From Ferruginibacter sp. (GTDB lineage: Bacteria > Bacteroidota > Bacteroidia > Chitinophagales > Chitinophagaceae), in the NCBI GenBank assembly GCA_025963635.1, contig JAOQAK010000080.1, positions 203,163 through 267,162 on the forward strand: 64,000 bases of DNA, read 5' to 3'. Below are positions 18,279 to 27,247 of this stretch, piece after piece. How positions within the stretch are numbered: the first letter of the stretch is position 1; every line of letters starts with the position of its first letter. The notes under the pieces are model-generated. The model had not been told where the DNA came from and searched no databases. It worked only from the letters and a program-made list of their open reading frames with translations. The translations under genes and the position numbers were made by a program.

Positions 18279-18866
18279 TTACTTCTTAACATATTTCCCT
18301 AATGCCTTGCCTGCATCTGCATAAGCTTCGGCAATTCTTTCACCGGTATCAAAGTCGTATCCGCCGAAGGTTCTGCCCAGGGCATTCTCCACGGAAATGA
18401 TTGCGATCACTTTACTTTTATTGGCTGTTTCCACAATTATCGCGTCTGCATTCACTTTTGCGTTTTTGCGAACAATGCCGATATTAAACCCAGGCTCAGT
18501 GAATTTGGTTTTGAATATGATGGTGTACTTGGCAGTTTTGCTCTCCGACATCCCACTTGCCTTGGTAAATAATTCTATAAATTTTGGTTCAAAGCGTGCC
18601 TGGCGGTCGCTTACCCAGCTTTTGGCCCAGTTATCTCCCCGGCCGGGCTCTTTTTTATTGTATTCTTCTGTCTTCTTTTCGAGATACTCCTTTTCGGTAT
18701 CGAATTTACCGACAGCCATATTGTCGTAGGTAAAGTCGAAATTGATAGAGGTTTCGTTCTTCACGGACGAAAGGTCTCCTTCCGTGACTTTAAGTTTTTG
18801 TGCCTGGGAGGTGGTAGTAAAGGATTGTATTGCTGCCAGTGCAATACATGTGAGCATCATTTTCAT
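18279..18866 (-). CDS. Secreted protein of unknown function, Bacteroidota type
   Basis: This 195-residue protein has a signal peptide (MKMMLTCIALAAIQSFTTTSQAQ). The body is mixed alpha/beta with YTIIFKTKFTEPGFNIGI and a C-terminal segment GRTFGGYDFDTGERIAEAY followed by AGKALGKY. I do not recognise the family; similar small secreted proteins are common in Bacteroidota. A loose resemblance in size and layout to the secreted protein at 24565 is seen, but not enough to call them homologous. It faces the pigment locus divergently. Confidence 0.6.
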   Translation of the reverse strand: MKMMLTCIALAAIQSFTTTSQAQKLKVTEGDLSSVKNETSINFDFTYDNMAVGKFDTEKEYLEKKTEEYNKKEPGRGDNWAKSWVSDRQARFEPKFIELFTKASGMSESKTAKYTIIFKTKFTEPGFNIGIVRKNAKVNADAIIVETANKSKVIAIISVENALGRTFGGYDFDTGERIAEAYADAGKALGKYVKK

Positions 18867-19141
18867 ATTCCAGCTGTTTTAATGGATGATAAATTGACTA
18901 TTTGAAATTTTAAAAGTAGGGAAATCACTACTAATTACTGCTAAAAATATATATTTCAATCTGTATAGCACTGAAAAAATATATATATTTTTCCTACTTC
19001 ATAAAAGCAAACGTGAAGCGTTGAAATTGCCGTTATTTTTATATCTTCCTGTGAGCTTTGCACAAAAAATTAAAATCTGCAATCTTTATTCTAATTTAGC
19101 CGTTTTTGCAGTAAATAATTTGACCTATAATAAATTGGCCC

Positions 19142-20737
19142 ATGATACATGTAGGAGACAGAGCCCTTACCTTAAATGATTTTTCTGAAATCTTGTTCAA
19201 AGAAAAGGGAGTGGTTTTAAACACGGTTGCCGTAGAAAAAGTGGCAGTGAATTATCGCTTTTTACAGAAATTTTCTTCCAATAAACTGATCTATGGCATC
19301 AATACCGGTTTTGGTCCGATGGCTCAATATAAAGTCAGTGAGGAAAACCTTTTACAGCTTCAATACAACCTCATCCGCAGTCATAGTTCGGGTGGCGGAA
19401 AGCTGGTATCTCCCGTGTTGGTAAAGGCGGTAATGATCGCCCGGCTTAACAGCCTGATGCAGGCCTATTCGGGCGTGCATACCGAAGTAGTGGAGCTTTT
19501 GAAAGAACTCATCAACAAAAATGTTTTTCCCTGTATTTATGAACATGGTGGTGTAGGTGCCAGTGGCGACCTGATTCAACTGGCCCATCTTGCGTTGGTG
19601 CTGATCGGCGAAGGCGAAGTGGTATATGAAGGTGAAATATATCCTACTATGGATATTTATAATAAGTTGCAGATCAAACCGCTTTCCATCCATATCCGCG
19701 AGGGGCTGGCGATATTGAACGGCACATCTGCCATGACAGGCATCGGCATGGTGAATATTATACAGGCCCGTAAATTACTGGAGTGGTCGGTAATGTTGTC
19801 GGCCATGATCAATGAAATTGTTGAGGCATTTGATGATCATTATTCTTACGAATTGAATATTGTAAAACATCATAAAGGCCAGAATAAGATAGCGGCAATG
19901 CTCCGTGACATCTTAAAAGATAGTAAAATGATCCGCGACCGCTCGGAACATTTGTATAATCCCGATAACCTCGACCAGGAAGTTTTCCAGGATAAAGTGC
20001 AGGAGTATTATTCGCTGCGATGTGTAACGCAGGTACTGGGACCGGTTTTCGATACCATCGCACAGGCAGAGAAAATTGTAGTAGACGAATTAAATTCTGT
20101 AAATGATAACCCAGTGATCGATCATCTCAATGAAAATATATTTCACGGTGGAAATTTTCATGGTGATTATGTTTCGCTGGAAATGGACAAGTTGAAGATC
20201 GCCATCACCAAATTATCAATGCTTTCTGAAAGACAACTGAATTATCTTTTAAATGAAAAGCTGAACCAGAAGTTTCCACCATTTGTAAACCTGGGTGTTT
20301 TAGGATTTAATTTCGGCATGCAAGGGATGCAGTTCACCGCAACTTCCACTGTAGCGGAAAATCAAACACTGTCTTTCCCCATGTACGTTCACAGTATTCC
20401 CAATAATAACGACAACCAGGATATTGTAAGTATGGGCTGCAACGCCGCCCTGATGACAAAAAGAGTAATCGACAATACATTTGAAGTGCTTGCCATACAA
20501 ATGATGACGGTGTTACAGGCAATTGATTATCTCCATTGCGTGCCACGTTTGTCATCCACCACCCGCGAGATTTATACCGCGATCCGGAAAATTTTTCCTA
20601 AGTTCATAGAAGATTTGCCTAAGTATAAGGATCTTGAAAAAGTGAAGACCTACTTCGAGAATTCCGACCCTGTAATCTCTTTCAGAGGGGATTTATTTGT
20701 GCCGGCAAGTGGCAACGGCTTGCTGAAAGAGCTGTAA
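19142..20737 (+). CDS. Aromatic amino acid ammonia-lyase (histidine/tyrosine ammonia-lyase family)
   Basis: This 531-residue enzyme has the MIO-forming triad A140-S141-G142 in GGVGASGDLIQLAH and the catalytic Tyr in YGINTGFGPM (residue 51). The selectivity pair at about residues 80-81 is SH (NLIRSHSSGG), seen in histidine lyases and in several bacterial tyrosine lyases. Such genes in flexirubin-type loci supply 4-hydroxycinnamate from tyrosine. That role is inferred from the neighbouring fatty-acid-like genes; histidine as substrate is not excluded by sequence alone. There is no histidine-utilisation neighbour. Confidence 0.85.
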   Translation: MIHVGDRALTLNDFSEILFKEKGVVLNTVAVEKVAVNYRFLQKFSSNKLIYGINTGFGPMAQYKVSEENLLQLQYNLIRSHSSGGGKLVSPVLVKAVMIARLNSLMQAYSGVHTEVVELLKELINKNVFPCIYEHGGVGASGDLIQLAHLALVLIGEGEVVYEGEIYPTMDIYNKLQIKPLSIHIREGLAILNGTSAMTGIGMVNIIQARKLLEWSVMLSAMINEIVEAFDDHYSYELNIVKHHKGQNKIAAMLRDILKDSKMIRDRSEHLYNPDNLDQEVFQDKVQEYYSLRCVTQVLGPVFDTIAQAEKIVVDELNSVNDNPVIDHLNENIFHGGNFHGDYVSLEMDKLKIAITKLSMLSERQLNYLLNEKLNQKFPPFVNLGVLGFNFGMQGMQFTATSTVAENQTLSFPMYVHSIPNNNDNQDIVSMGCNAALMTKRVIDNTFEVLAIQMMTVLQAIDYLHCVPRLSSTTREIYTAIRKIFPKFIEDLPKYKDLEKVKTYFENSDPVISFRGDLFVPASGNGLLKEL

Positions 20738-20772
20738 ACAAAAATCATTAAATTACAGGAGGACGATAAAAA

Positions 20773-21501
20773 ATGAAATGTGCATTGGTTACAGGCGGTT
20801 CAAGAGGTATTGGCAGGGCAATCTGTTATAGAATGGCTTCGATGGGGTATTACGTAATTGTGAATTATAAAAGCAACGACACAGAAGCAAACAATACCCT
20901 GCTACAGTTAAAAGAAAATGGCGGCAATGGTGAGATCCTAAAATTTGATGTAGGCAAAAAAGAAGACGTGCAGACATTGCTCGGCAACTGGATCGAAAAA
21001 AATAAGGATAATTATATCGAGGTATTGGTGAATAATGCCGGCATTAAAGAAGATGGCCTGATGATGTGGATGAAAGATGAACAATGGGAATCTGTTGTAA
21101 ATACCAGCTTGAACGGTTTCTTTTATGTTACCCGGATGGTGTTAACCAGCATGCTCCACAAACGATACGGCAGAATTATCAATGTAGTATCCCTTTCCGG
21201 ATTGAAAGGCCTGCCGGGACAAACCAATTATTCAGCTGCCAAAGCAGGTGTAATAGGCGCCACCAAAGCATTGGCGCAGGAAGTGGCAAAGCGCGGGGTA
21301 ACGGTAAATGCAGTCGCACCCGGTTTTATCAAAACAGATATGACAGAAGGTTTGGATGAGAATGAATTAAAGGGGATGATCCCGGTAAAACGATTTGGTT
21401 TACCCGAAGAAGTGGCTTCGGCAGTAGGTTTCCTGGCATCAGCGGAAGCGGGTTACATTACGGCGGAAATAATCAATGTGAATGGTGGTTTATATTCCTA
21501 A
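20773..21501 (+). CDS. fabG: 3-oxoacyl-ACP reductase (FabG-like)
   Basis: This 242-residue short-chain reductase has the NADP-binding TGGSRGIGR at residues 8-16, NNAG at about 90, the catalytic YSAAKAG with upstream Ser, and GFIKTDMTEG near the C-terminus. It reduces the beta-ketoacyl-ACP intermediate with NADPH. It follows the ammonia-lyase by 35 bases and probably shares a transcript. In this locus it is expected to serve the aryl-polyene extension cycle. The location, not sequence, is what separates it from a housekeeping FabG. Confidence 0.88.
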   Translation: MKCALVTGGSRGIGRAICYRMASMGYYVIVNYKSNDTEANNTLLQLKENGGNGEILKFDVGKKEDVQTLLGNWIEKNKDNYIEVLVNNAGIKEDGLMMWMKDEQWESVVNTSLNGFFYVTRMVLTSMLHKRYGRIINVVSLSGLKGLPGQTNYSAAKAGVIGATKALAQEVAKRGVTVNAVAPGFIKTDMTEGLDENELKGMIPVKRFGLPEEVASAVGFLASAEAGYITAEIINVNGGLYS

Positions 21502-21749
21502 CCAGGCCCCGGATCGTTATAAGATCCATCGATTGAATCAGATTAAATTAAATAAAGCGTTCCCAAACCAATAGCAAATTTCGACAGATCACCCAATATA
21601 TATGCTAACCAATTGAAACGAAGAGGCATTCCGTATACTACAACGCATTTAACCTTTATAGCAATTCATCCATCTTTATGGTGGGCATATATGAATAGGC
21701 TGATATTTTTATTCATCATTATGATATTTTAAACCTGGCGCAAACTGCA

Positions 21750-22967
21750 ATGAATAGAGTAGTGATCACTGGCATGGGAATCTATTCCTGTATTGGGAAA
21801 AATCTTGACGAGGTAACCCAATCTCTGTATAATGGACGATCAGGTATTGTACTTGATCCTGATCGCAAGGAGTTCGGCTACCGTTCGGGCCTGACTGGCT
21901 TTCTCGAAAAACCAGATTTGAAGGGAACGCTAGACCGGCGGGCACGTATCATGCTTCCCGAACAGGGAGAATACGCTTATGTTGCTACCCTGGAAGCATT
22001 GAAGAATGCAGGGATTAGCCAGGATTACATTAATGATCATGAGATAGGAATTTTGTATGGCAACGACAGTTCGGCTAAATCGGTGATAGAAACCAATGAC
22101 ATCATCCGTGATAAGAAAGATACCATGCTGGTAGGTTCAGGTTCTGTATTCCAGACAATGAATTCTACCGTTACTATGAACCTGGCCACCATTTTCAAGT
22201 TGCGGGGCATCAATCTTACCATCAGTGCTGCCTGCGCCAGCGGTTCGCACTCGATCGGTATCGGCTACCAGTTTATTAAAGCGGGCCTGCAGGATTGTAT
22301 CATTTGCGGAGGAGCACAGGAAATCAATAAATATTCTATGGGTTCTTTTGATGCCTTGTCCGCATTTTCAGTTTTAGAGTCTGAGCCGGAACATGCATCC
22401 CGGCCATTTGACCGTGATCGTGACGGTCTTGTGCCGAGCGGGGGCGGTGCAACAGTGATACTTGAGAGTCTTGACTCTGCCGTAAAAAGGGGCGCAAATA
22501 TTTTGGGCGAAATTGTGGGATATGGGTTTTCATCCAATGGCGGGCATATCTCCAATCCTACCGTAGATGGTCCCGTACGATCATTGAATATGGCTTTAAA
22601 GGATTCAGGGTTGCGCTCATCGGAGGTGGATTATATCAATGCACACGCTACCTCTACGCCGGCTGGTGATTTAAGCGAGGCGAAAGCCATTCACGAAGTT
22701 TTTGGCAGCAGCAGACCGTTAGTAAGTTCCACAAAATCAATGACAGGGCATGAGTGCTGGATGGCTGGTGCAAGTGAAGTGATCTATTCAATGCTGATGA
22801 TGCAGAATGGGTTTGTTGCACCCAATATCAACTTCGAAAACCCTGATGAAGAATCCGTTAAATTGAATATTGCAAAAAAAACTGTTGAAAAAGATATAAT
22901 TGTATTTTTGTCCAACTCGTTTGGTTTTGGAGGAACAAACTCGTCCCTCATTATTAAAAAACCTTAA
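21750..22967 (+). CDS. Beta-ketoacyl-ACP synthase (KAS I/II type)
   Basis: This 405-residue ketosynthase has an intact Cys-His-His triad: C162 in SAACASGSH, H299 in NAHATSTPAGD and H334 in SMTGHECWMAG. It condenses an acyl starter with malonyl-ACP. It is one of three triad-complete ketosynthases in the locus. The 248-base gap before it might hold a promoter, but I see no clear box. The ACP that follows begins ten bases after its stop, so the two are probably co-translated. Confidence 0.9.
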   Translation: MNRVVITGMGIYSCIGKNLDEVTQSLYNGRSGIVLDPDRKEFGYRSGLTGFLEKPDLKGTLDRRARIMLPEQGEYAYVATLEALKNAGISQDYINDHEIGILYGNDSSAKSVIETNDIIRDKKDTMLVGSGSVFQTMNSTVTMNLATIFKLRGINLTISAACASGSHSIGIGYQFIKAGLQDCIICGGAQEINKYSMGSFDALSAFSVLESEPEHASRPFDRDRDGLVPSGGGATVILESLDSAVKRGANILGEIVGYGFSSNGGHISNPTVDGPVRSLNMALKDSGLRSSEVDYINAHATSTPAGDLSEAKAIHEVFGSSRPLVSSTKSMTGHECWMAGASEVIYSMLMMQNGFVAPNINFENPDEESVKLNIAKKTVEKDIIVFLSNSFGFGGTNSSLIIKKP

Positions 22968-22977
22968 ATAGAAGCTT

Positions 22978-23235
22978 ATGAACAATACTGAAATTATAGA
23001 GAAAATCCGGCAATTCATGATCGAGGAATTTGAAGTGGAAGAAGAAAAGATCACTCCTGATGCCAATTTAAAAGACACGCTGGGACTGGATAGCCTTGAT
23101 TATATTGACCTCGTGGTGGTAATAGAAAGCAACTTTAAATTTAAAGTAAAACCAGAAGATTTTGTGGGGATCAAAACTTACGAGGACTTTTGTAACTATG
23201 TGATTTCACGTGTCAATTCAAAAGAACTCGTTTAA
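22978..23235 (+). CDS. Acyl carrier protein
   Basis: This 85-residue acidic protein has the phosphopantetheine site S39 in LGLDSLDYID. It carries the growing chain. It lies directly after a ketosynthase and its stop abuts the acyltransferase start (TAAATG). Confidence 0.9.
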   Translation: MNNTEIIEKIRQFMIEEFEVEEEKITPDANLKDTLGLDSLDYIDLVVVIESNFKFKVKPEDFVGIKTYEDFCNYVISRVNSKELV

Positions 23236-24129
23236 ATGTCATCATGGCAAGGTAAATCCCGGGGAAACAAATTAGGTTACGGCATTTTTGTATGGGTATT
23301 GAGGAATGGCGGAGTTTTACCAGCTTATTTTCTTTTAAGATTTGTAGTTGTCTACTTTTTATTATTCTCTAATAAAACTTCCAGGCCCTTATTCAGTTTT
23401 TATCATCGGAGAATTGGCTTTGGACGGTTACAATCTTTGGTATATCTATACAAAAACTATTTTCAGTTAGGCCAAAGCATAATTGACAAAGTAGTGGTAA
23501 TGTCGGGTATCAAAAACAATTTCACATTCAATTTTGACGGAGAAGATAATCTCAGGAAAATGGCAGGCTTGCAGCGTGGAGGGATTCTTTTGAGTGCTCA
23601 TATCGGTAACTGGGATATTGCGGGATACTTATTGAAACGGCTTGAAACAAAGATCAACATAGTAATATTCGATGGGGAATATCAAAAAATAAAAGAATAT
23701 CTTGATTCTGTTACTGGTAAGCCGCCCGTAAATGTAATTGTAATTAAGAATGATTTGTCGCATATTTACGCCATCAGCGATGCACTTAAAAATAACGAAC
23801 TGGTATGTATTCATGCCGACAGGTTTATAGAAGGGAATAAAACAATGATGGGCGAATTATTCGGTGAAAAGGCACGTTTTCCGATGGGGCCGTTTTTACT
23901 GGCAACAAAATTCAATGTGCCGGTGTCTTTTGTTTTTGCAGTAAAGGAAAGCAGTTTGCACTATCATTTTTTTGCAAGCGAAATCAGGGAATGTTCTGTT
24001 GGGCCAAAGGAAGAAGTGATGCAGGCGATGCTAAATGATTTTACAAGAGAAATGAATAATAAAGTAAAACGATACCCTGAGCAATGGTTCAACTATTATG
24101 AGTTTTGGGCTAAACCTGCAATTGCATAA
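23236..24129 (+). CDS. LpxL/HtrB-like acyltransferase
   Basis: This 297-residue protein has an N-terminal membrane segment (about 25-48, AYFLLRFVVVYFLLFS) and the HX4D acyltransferase motif HIGNWD at about residues 128-133. The pattern resembles lauroyl-acyltransferases of lipid A synthesis. In flexirubin and aryl-polyene loci such an enzyme is thought to attach the polyene to a lipid or an alcohol. Its translational coupling to the ACP suggests the ACP is its donor. That this is not the housekeeping LpxL is inferred from location. Confidence 0.8.
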   Translation: MSSWQGKSRGNKLGYGIFVWVLRNGGVLPAYFLLRFVVVYFLLFSNKTSRPLFSFYHRRIGFGRLQSLVYLYKNYFQLGQSIIDKVVVMSGIKNNFTFNFDGEDNLRKMAGLQRGGILLSAHIGNWDIAGYLLKRLETKINIVIFDGEYQKIKEYLDSVTGKPPVNVIVIKNDLSHIYAISDALKNNELVCIHADRFIEGNKTMMGELFGEKARFPMGPFLLATKFNVPVSFVFAVKESSLHYHFFASEIRECSVGPKEEVMQAMLNDFTREMNNKVKRYPEQWFNYYEFWAKPAIA

Positions 24130-24130
24130 C

Positions 24131-24556
24131 ATGACCAGCCTGACTGATAATATCATTTCGTTTATTCCACAAAGGCCCCCTTTTGTAATGATAGACCGGC
24201 TGACGGGGAACAATGAAAATGCTACCTCCAGTAGCTTTTTGGTAAAGGCTGATAATATACTGGTTGAAAACGGCCAACTGCCGGAAGCCGGCCTGGTAGA
24301 AAACATCGCACAAACCGCCGCCGCTAGGGAAGGCTATTTAGCGGGACTTCAAAACAAACCGGTAAGGGTAGGATATATTGGGGCGGTAAAAAACCTGGTA
24401 GTGTATGCGCTGCCTTCGGTGAACGATGAATTGAGAACTGAAATCACTATACAAAATCAAATATTCGATGTAACACTTATTCGCGGAAGTGTGCGATCCA
24501 GGGAGGTGTTGTTGGCAGAATGCGAAATGAAAATTTTTATTTCTCAATCAAAATAA
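24131..24556 (+). CDS. Hot-dog fold dehydratase-like protein (ApeP/FabZ type)
   Basis: The product has 141 residues from ATG 24131, two bases after the acyltransferase. The FIPQRPPFVMIDRL opening and LPEAGLVENIAQTAAAREGY central helix are those of the hot-dog dehydratase family found in aryl-polyene loci. The canonical FabZ His in HFPGxP is missing, so catalysis may rely on another site or on partnership with the FabZ-like protein at 35088. It probably dehydrates beta-hydroxyacyl-ACP, or pairs with an active subunit. Confidence 0.7.
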   Translation: MTSLTDNIISFIPQRPPFVMIDRLTGNNENATSSSFLVKADNILVENGQLPEAGLVENIAQTAAAREGYLAGLQNKPVRVGYIGAVKNLVVYALPSVNDELRTEITIQNQIFDVTLIRGSVRSREVLLAECEMKIFISQSK

Positions 24557-24564
24557 ACTTAATC

Positions 24565-25215
24565 ATGAAACGTATGAACAAATTAAACTGGCTTATTGCG
24601 TTTGCATTTTTATTGGGCACTGCCCAAACTGCTAACGCCCAAACTGCAAAGGATGTATTCAATTCATCTGAAACACCTGTTTTTTACCTGGGAGTAGATT
24701 TTACGCTTGCAAAGCTGATTGATGCTCCTGAAAGTCCACTGGATGTGCGTGACCGGAATTACCCGGCCATCAACGACTTGATAGTGAACGAGCCCAAAAG
24801 ATATGATCTTGCGGGAGCTTTTCACAAAAGCAACATCGATCATGATCTTTCCATGGTGACTAAAAGAAACGCTAAGATCAATGCAGAAGAAATTAAATCG
24901 ACCAATTCTGCCGATTATAACCGCCTTAAGGAGGAAGACATCAGCAAGCTTGTAAAGGGTTTTGATTTTGAAGGCAAGAAAGGAGTAGGGTTGTTAATTG
25001 TAATGGAAAGTATGAGCAAGGCAAATAAAGGGGCTGCCATGTGGGTAACCCTAATAGATATGGGCGCTAAAAAAGTGTTGATGACAGAAAGGATGATCGG
25101 CAAAACTGGTATGGCCTTCGGATTCCGCAATTATTGGGCAAACCCTATCCGGGATGTAATAGAAGATATTGAAAAGAAGAAATACAAGCAGTGGAAATCA
25201 AAATACGGAGGCTAA
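24565..25215 (+). CDS. Secreted protein of unknown function in the pigment locus
   Basis: The product has 216 residues from ATG 24565 with a signal peptide ending at TAQTANAQ. The 24520 start would add a non-signal stretch and overlap the dehydratase, so it is rejected. The body contains FYLGVDFTLAKLI, then GVGLLIVMESM and MWVTLIDMGAKKVLM, with a charged C-terminus. I do not recognise a named domain. It is plausibly periplasmic and co-transcribed with the dehydratase. An inverted-repeat region follows. Confidence 0.6.
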   Translation: MKRMNKLNWLIAFAFLLGTAQTANAQTAKDVFNSSETPVFYLGVDFTLAKLIDAPESPLDVRDRNYPAINDLIVNEPKRYDLAGAFHKSNIDHDLSMVTKRNAKINAEEIKSTNSADYNRLKEEDISKLVKGFDFEGKKGVGLLIVMESMSKANKGAAMWVTLIDMGAKKVLMTERMIGKTGMAFGFRNYWANPIRDVIEDIEKKKYKQWKSKYGG

Positions 25216-25221
25216 ATTCTT

Positions 25222-25394
25222 ATTTCTGATTGCTGATTTTTTGATGTCTGATTTTTTTCGACTTATAATTCTCTTAGAAATAGGAAGTTTGTGCTGAATT
25301 TTATAGTGCAGGATTTTATTTTGGTGATGGTTGATGTTCTTATATCAGACATCAAAAAATCAGACATCAGACATCAGAATCAGCCATCAGAAAT
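25222..25394. repeat. Long inverted repeat of CTGAT/TCAGACATC units
   Basis: The left arm (25222-25257) contains CTGATTGCTGATTTTTTGATG and the right arm (25343-25394) contains its near-complement plus extra copies of TCAGACATC. The arms are about 35-50 bases and the loop about 85 bases. It lies between the secreted protein gene and the thioesterase. Confidence 0.75.
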
Positions 25395-25405
25395 TATTTT
25401 TGTCT

Positions 25406-25831
25406 ATGAAAAAAGAACTGAGTAACAGAACAGAGGTTTTGGTGCGTTTTAATGAAGCGGATCCCCTTGGCATTGTATGGCACGGGCATTATATCCGTTA
25501 TTTTGAAGATGGCCGGGAATCATTTGGCAAAGATCATGGCCTGGGCTACCTGGAAGTTTACCGGCAGGGGTTCATCACCCCCATTGTGAATGTGCAATGT
25601 GATTATAAAAAATCTTTGCGGTTTGGCGACAAAGTAATTGTCGAAACGATTTATATTCCCTGCGAAGCTGCAAAAATAAAATTCAAATACAGGTTGTACA
25701 ATGCCGAAACAAATGAACTGGTAGCGGTTGGTTCTTCGGTGCAGGTTTTTTTAGACAAGGCGGGTTCTGTATTGCAGTTGAACAATCCGCCGTTCTTTGA
25801 AGCGTGGAAACAACAACAGGCGTTTATTTAA
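25406..25831 (+). CDS. Acyl-CoA/ACP thioesterase, 4HBT (YbgC) type
   Basis: The product has 141 residues from ATG 25406; the longer frame from 25331 is encoded by the repeat and is rejected. The hot-dog thioesterase motif is clear: VRFNEADPLGIVWHGHYIRYFED, with the Asp and the HGHY signature. The enzyme hydrolyses thioesters and could release or proof-read aryl chains. It is followed by a ketosynthase nine bases later, so it is likely part of the same transcript. Confidence 0.85.
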   Translation: MKKELSNRTEVLVRFNEADPLGIVWHGHYIRYFEDGRESFGKDHGLGYLEVYRQGFITPIVNVQCDYKKSLRFGDKVIVETIYIPCEAAKIKFKYRLYNAETNELVAVGSSVQVFLDKAGSVLQLNNPPFFEAWKQQQAFI

Positions 25832-25840
25832 TTTATAAAG

Positions 25841-27007
25841 ATGAAAGACGTTTTTATTGTTGCTGATAATATTGTTTCACCACTTGGACTAACCACCCAT
25901 GAAAATTTTACTGCCATTACCAAGGGGTTTTCGGGAGTGAAACAACATACTAATCCTGTGCTTAGCGAAGACTCGTTTTATGCTTCGCTATTGGATGAAA
26001 ACATCGAACTGGTAGCAGGCGAAAGATCTCACTATACAAAATTTGAACAGTTGCTGATAGCTTCTATCAGCGATGCCCTGGAAAATTCCGGTGTTAATAT
26101 TGCCGATCCAAAAACCATTGTAATCATTTCTTCCACCAAGGGAAATATCAGCCTGGTGGAAAATACGGTGGTTACCCCTCAAATAAAAAAGCGCCTTGCC
26201 CTGCATACTTCTGCCAGTTTAATAGCTGAATATTTTCATTGTGCCAATACCCCGCTGGTGGTTTCCAATGCATGCATTTCAGGGTTGTTGGCGATTTTAG
26301 TGGGTAAGCGACTTATTCAATCAGACCAGTACGACAATGCTGTAGTGGTGGGCGCAGATGTGATCTCCAAATTCGTGCTCTCCGGCTTCCAGTCATTCCA
26401 GGCCATTAGTGCTGGCCCATGCAAGCCTTTCGATGCAGACCGCAACGGCATCAACCTGGGCGAAGGGGCAGCTACTATCGTGCTTTCCTCCAATGAAGAG
26501 TATTCACAGGGGATTAGGATTACGGGCGGAGCAGTGAGTAATGATGCCAACCATATTTCAGGTCCTTCCCGTACGGGCGAAGAACTTGGGCAAGCCATTA
26601 TGAAAGCCATGGAAGATGCTGGCGTTACGGCCGGCTATATTGACTTAATTTCGGCCCATGGCACTGCTACAGTTTATAACGATGAGATGGAAGCATTGGC
26701 GATTTCGCTGACTGGCCTGCTCTCGGTACCCGTTAATAGCTTGAAGGGCTATTATGGGCATACATTGGGCGCTGCGGGAATCATCGAATCAATCATAAGC
26801 ATTCAATCTTTACAACAGGATATAATTTTACCAAGCAGGGGTTTCAGCCGGCTGGGAGTTACAAAACCTTTAAATGTATCGGTTGAATTGCAGGAGTCGC
26901 CATTAAAAACCTGCCTCAAGACCGCTTCAGGTTTTGGTGGATGCAATGCGGCGCTTGTTTTTAGTAAAAGCCCCCCTGCCCCCCGAAGGGGGGGTCCTGG
27001 CTTATGA
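25841..27007 (+). CDS. Beta-ketoacyl-ACP synthase
   Basis: This 388-residue ketosynthase has the triad C145 (SNACISG), H273 (SAHGTAT) and H307 (GYYGHTLGAAG). It is the second active ketosynthase of the locus. The last residues, SPPAPRRGGPGL, are not family sequence: they are encoded by a C-rich/G-rich hairpin repeat at 26971-26994, which reads through to TGA. The preceding GFGGCNAALVFSK is the normal family end. Confidence 0.88.
   Translation: MKDVFIVADNIVSPLGLTTHENFTAITKGFSGVKQHTNPVLSEDSFYASLLDENIELVAGERSHYTKFEQLLIASISDALENSGVNIADPKTIVIISSTKGNISLVENTVVTPQIKKRLALHTSASLIAEYFHCANTPLVVSNACISGLLAILVGKRLIQSDQYDNAVVVGADVISKFVLSGFQSFQAISAGPCKPFDADRNGINLGEGAATIVLSSNEEYSQGIRITGGAVSNDANHISGPSRTGEELGQAIMKAMEDAGVTAGYIDLISAHGTATVYNDEMEALAISLTGLLSVPVNSLKGYYGHTLGAAGIIESIISIQSLQQDIILPSRGFSRLGVTKPLNVSVELQESPLKTCLKTASGFGGCNAALVFSKSPPAPRRGGPGL
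26971..26994. repeat. CCCCCCTGCCCCCC/GGGGGGG hairpin repeat
   Basis: A C-run (26979-26984) and a G-run (26988-26994) are separated by GAA and form a hairpin. It shares its AGCCCCCCTGCCCC start with the repeat at 35447 and encodes the tail of the ketosynthase. Confidence 0.75.
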
Positions 27008-27038
27008 TAAAGTGAATGACTTTTGTTCGATGATAGAT

Positions 27039-27186
27039 GGTTGAAAGTTGAAAGTTAAAAGTTGAAAGTTGAAAGTTGAAAGTTGTGGGTTGATGGTTGA
27101 AGGTTAAATACGGAAGGCTGAAGTTGACGACTGACGGTGGAAGCAAATATGAATCGGCATTCACCATTCACCATTCACAATTCACC
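27039..27186. repeat. Tandem GTTGAAA heptamers, then ATTCACCA/ATTCACAA octamers
   Basis: There are several near-perfect copies of the heptamer GTTGAAA (27039-27105) and, after a non-repeated stretch, four copies of an ATTCACC-type unit (27157-27186). The 240-base gap holds no gene. Confidence 0.8.
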
Positions 27187-27247
27187 AGGCGTAAAACTTT
27201 TAGTAAGTGAATGATTTTTTAAAATAGTATAATACATTTAAATTTTG

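Noticed and set aside
18279..25215. Idea that the secreted proteins at 18279 and 24565 are paralogues flanking the locus
   Set aside because: Only size, signal peptide and a few short KNAKxNA-like residues are shared; no conserved motif could be aligned by eye.
27039..27186. Possible CRISPR-like array from regular short repeats
   Set aside because: The units are 7-8 bases, contiguous, degenerate and without unique spacers or cas genes.
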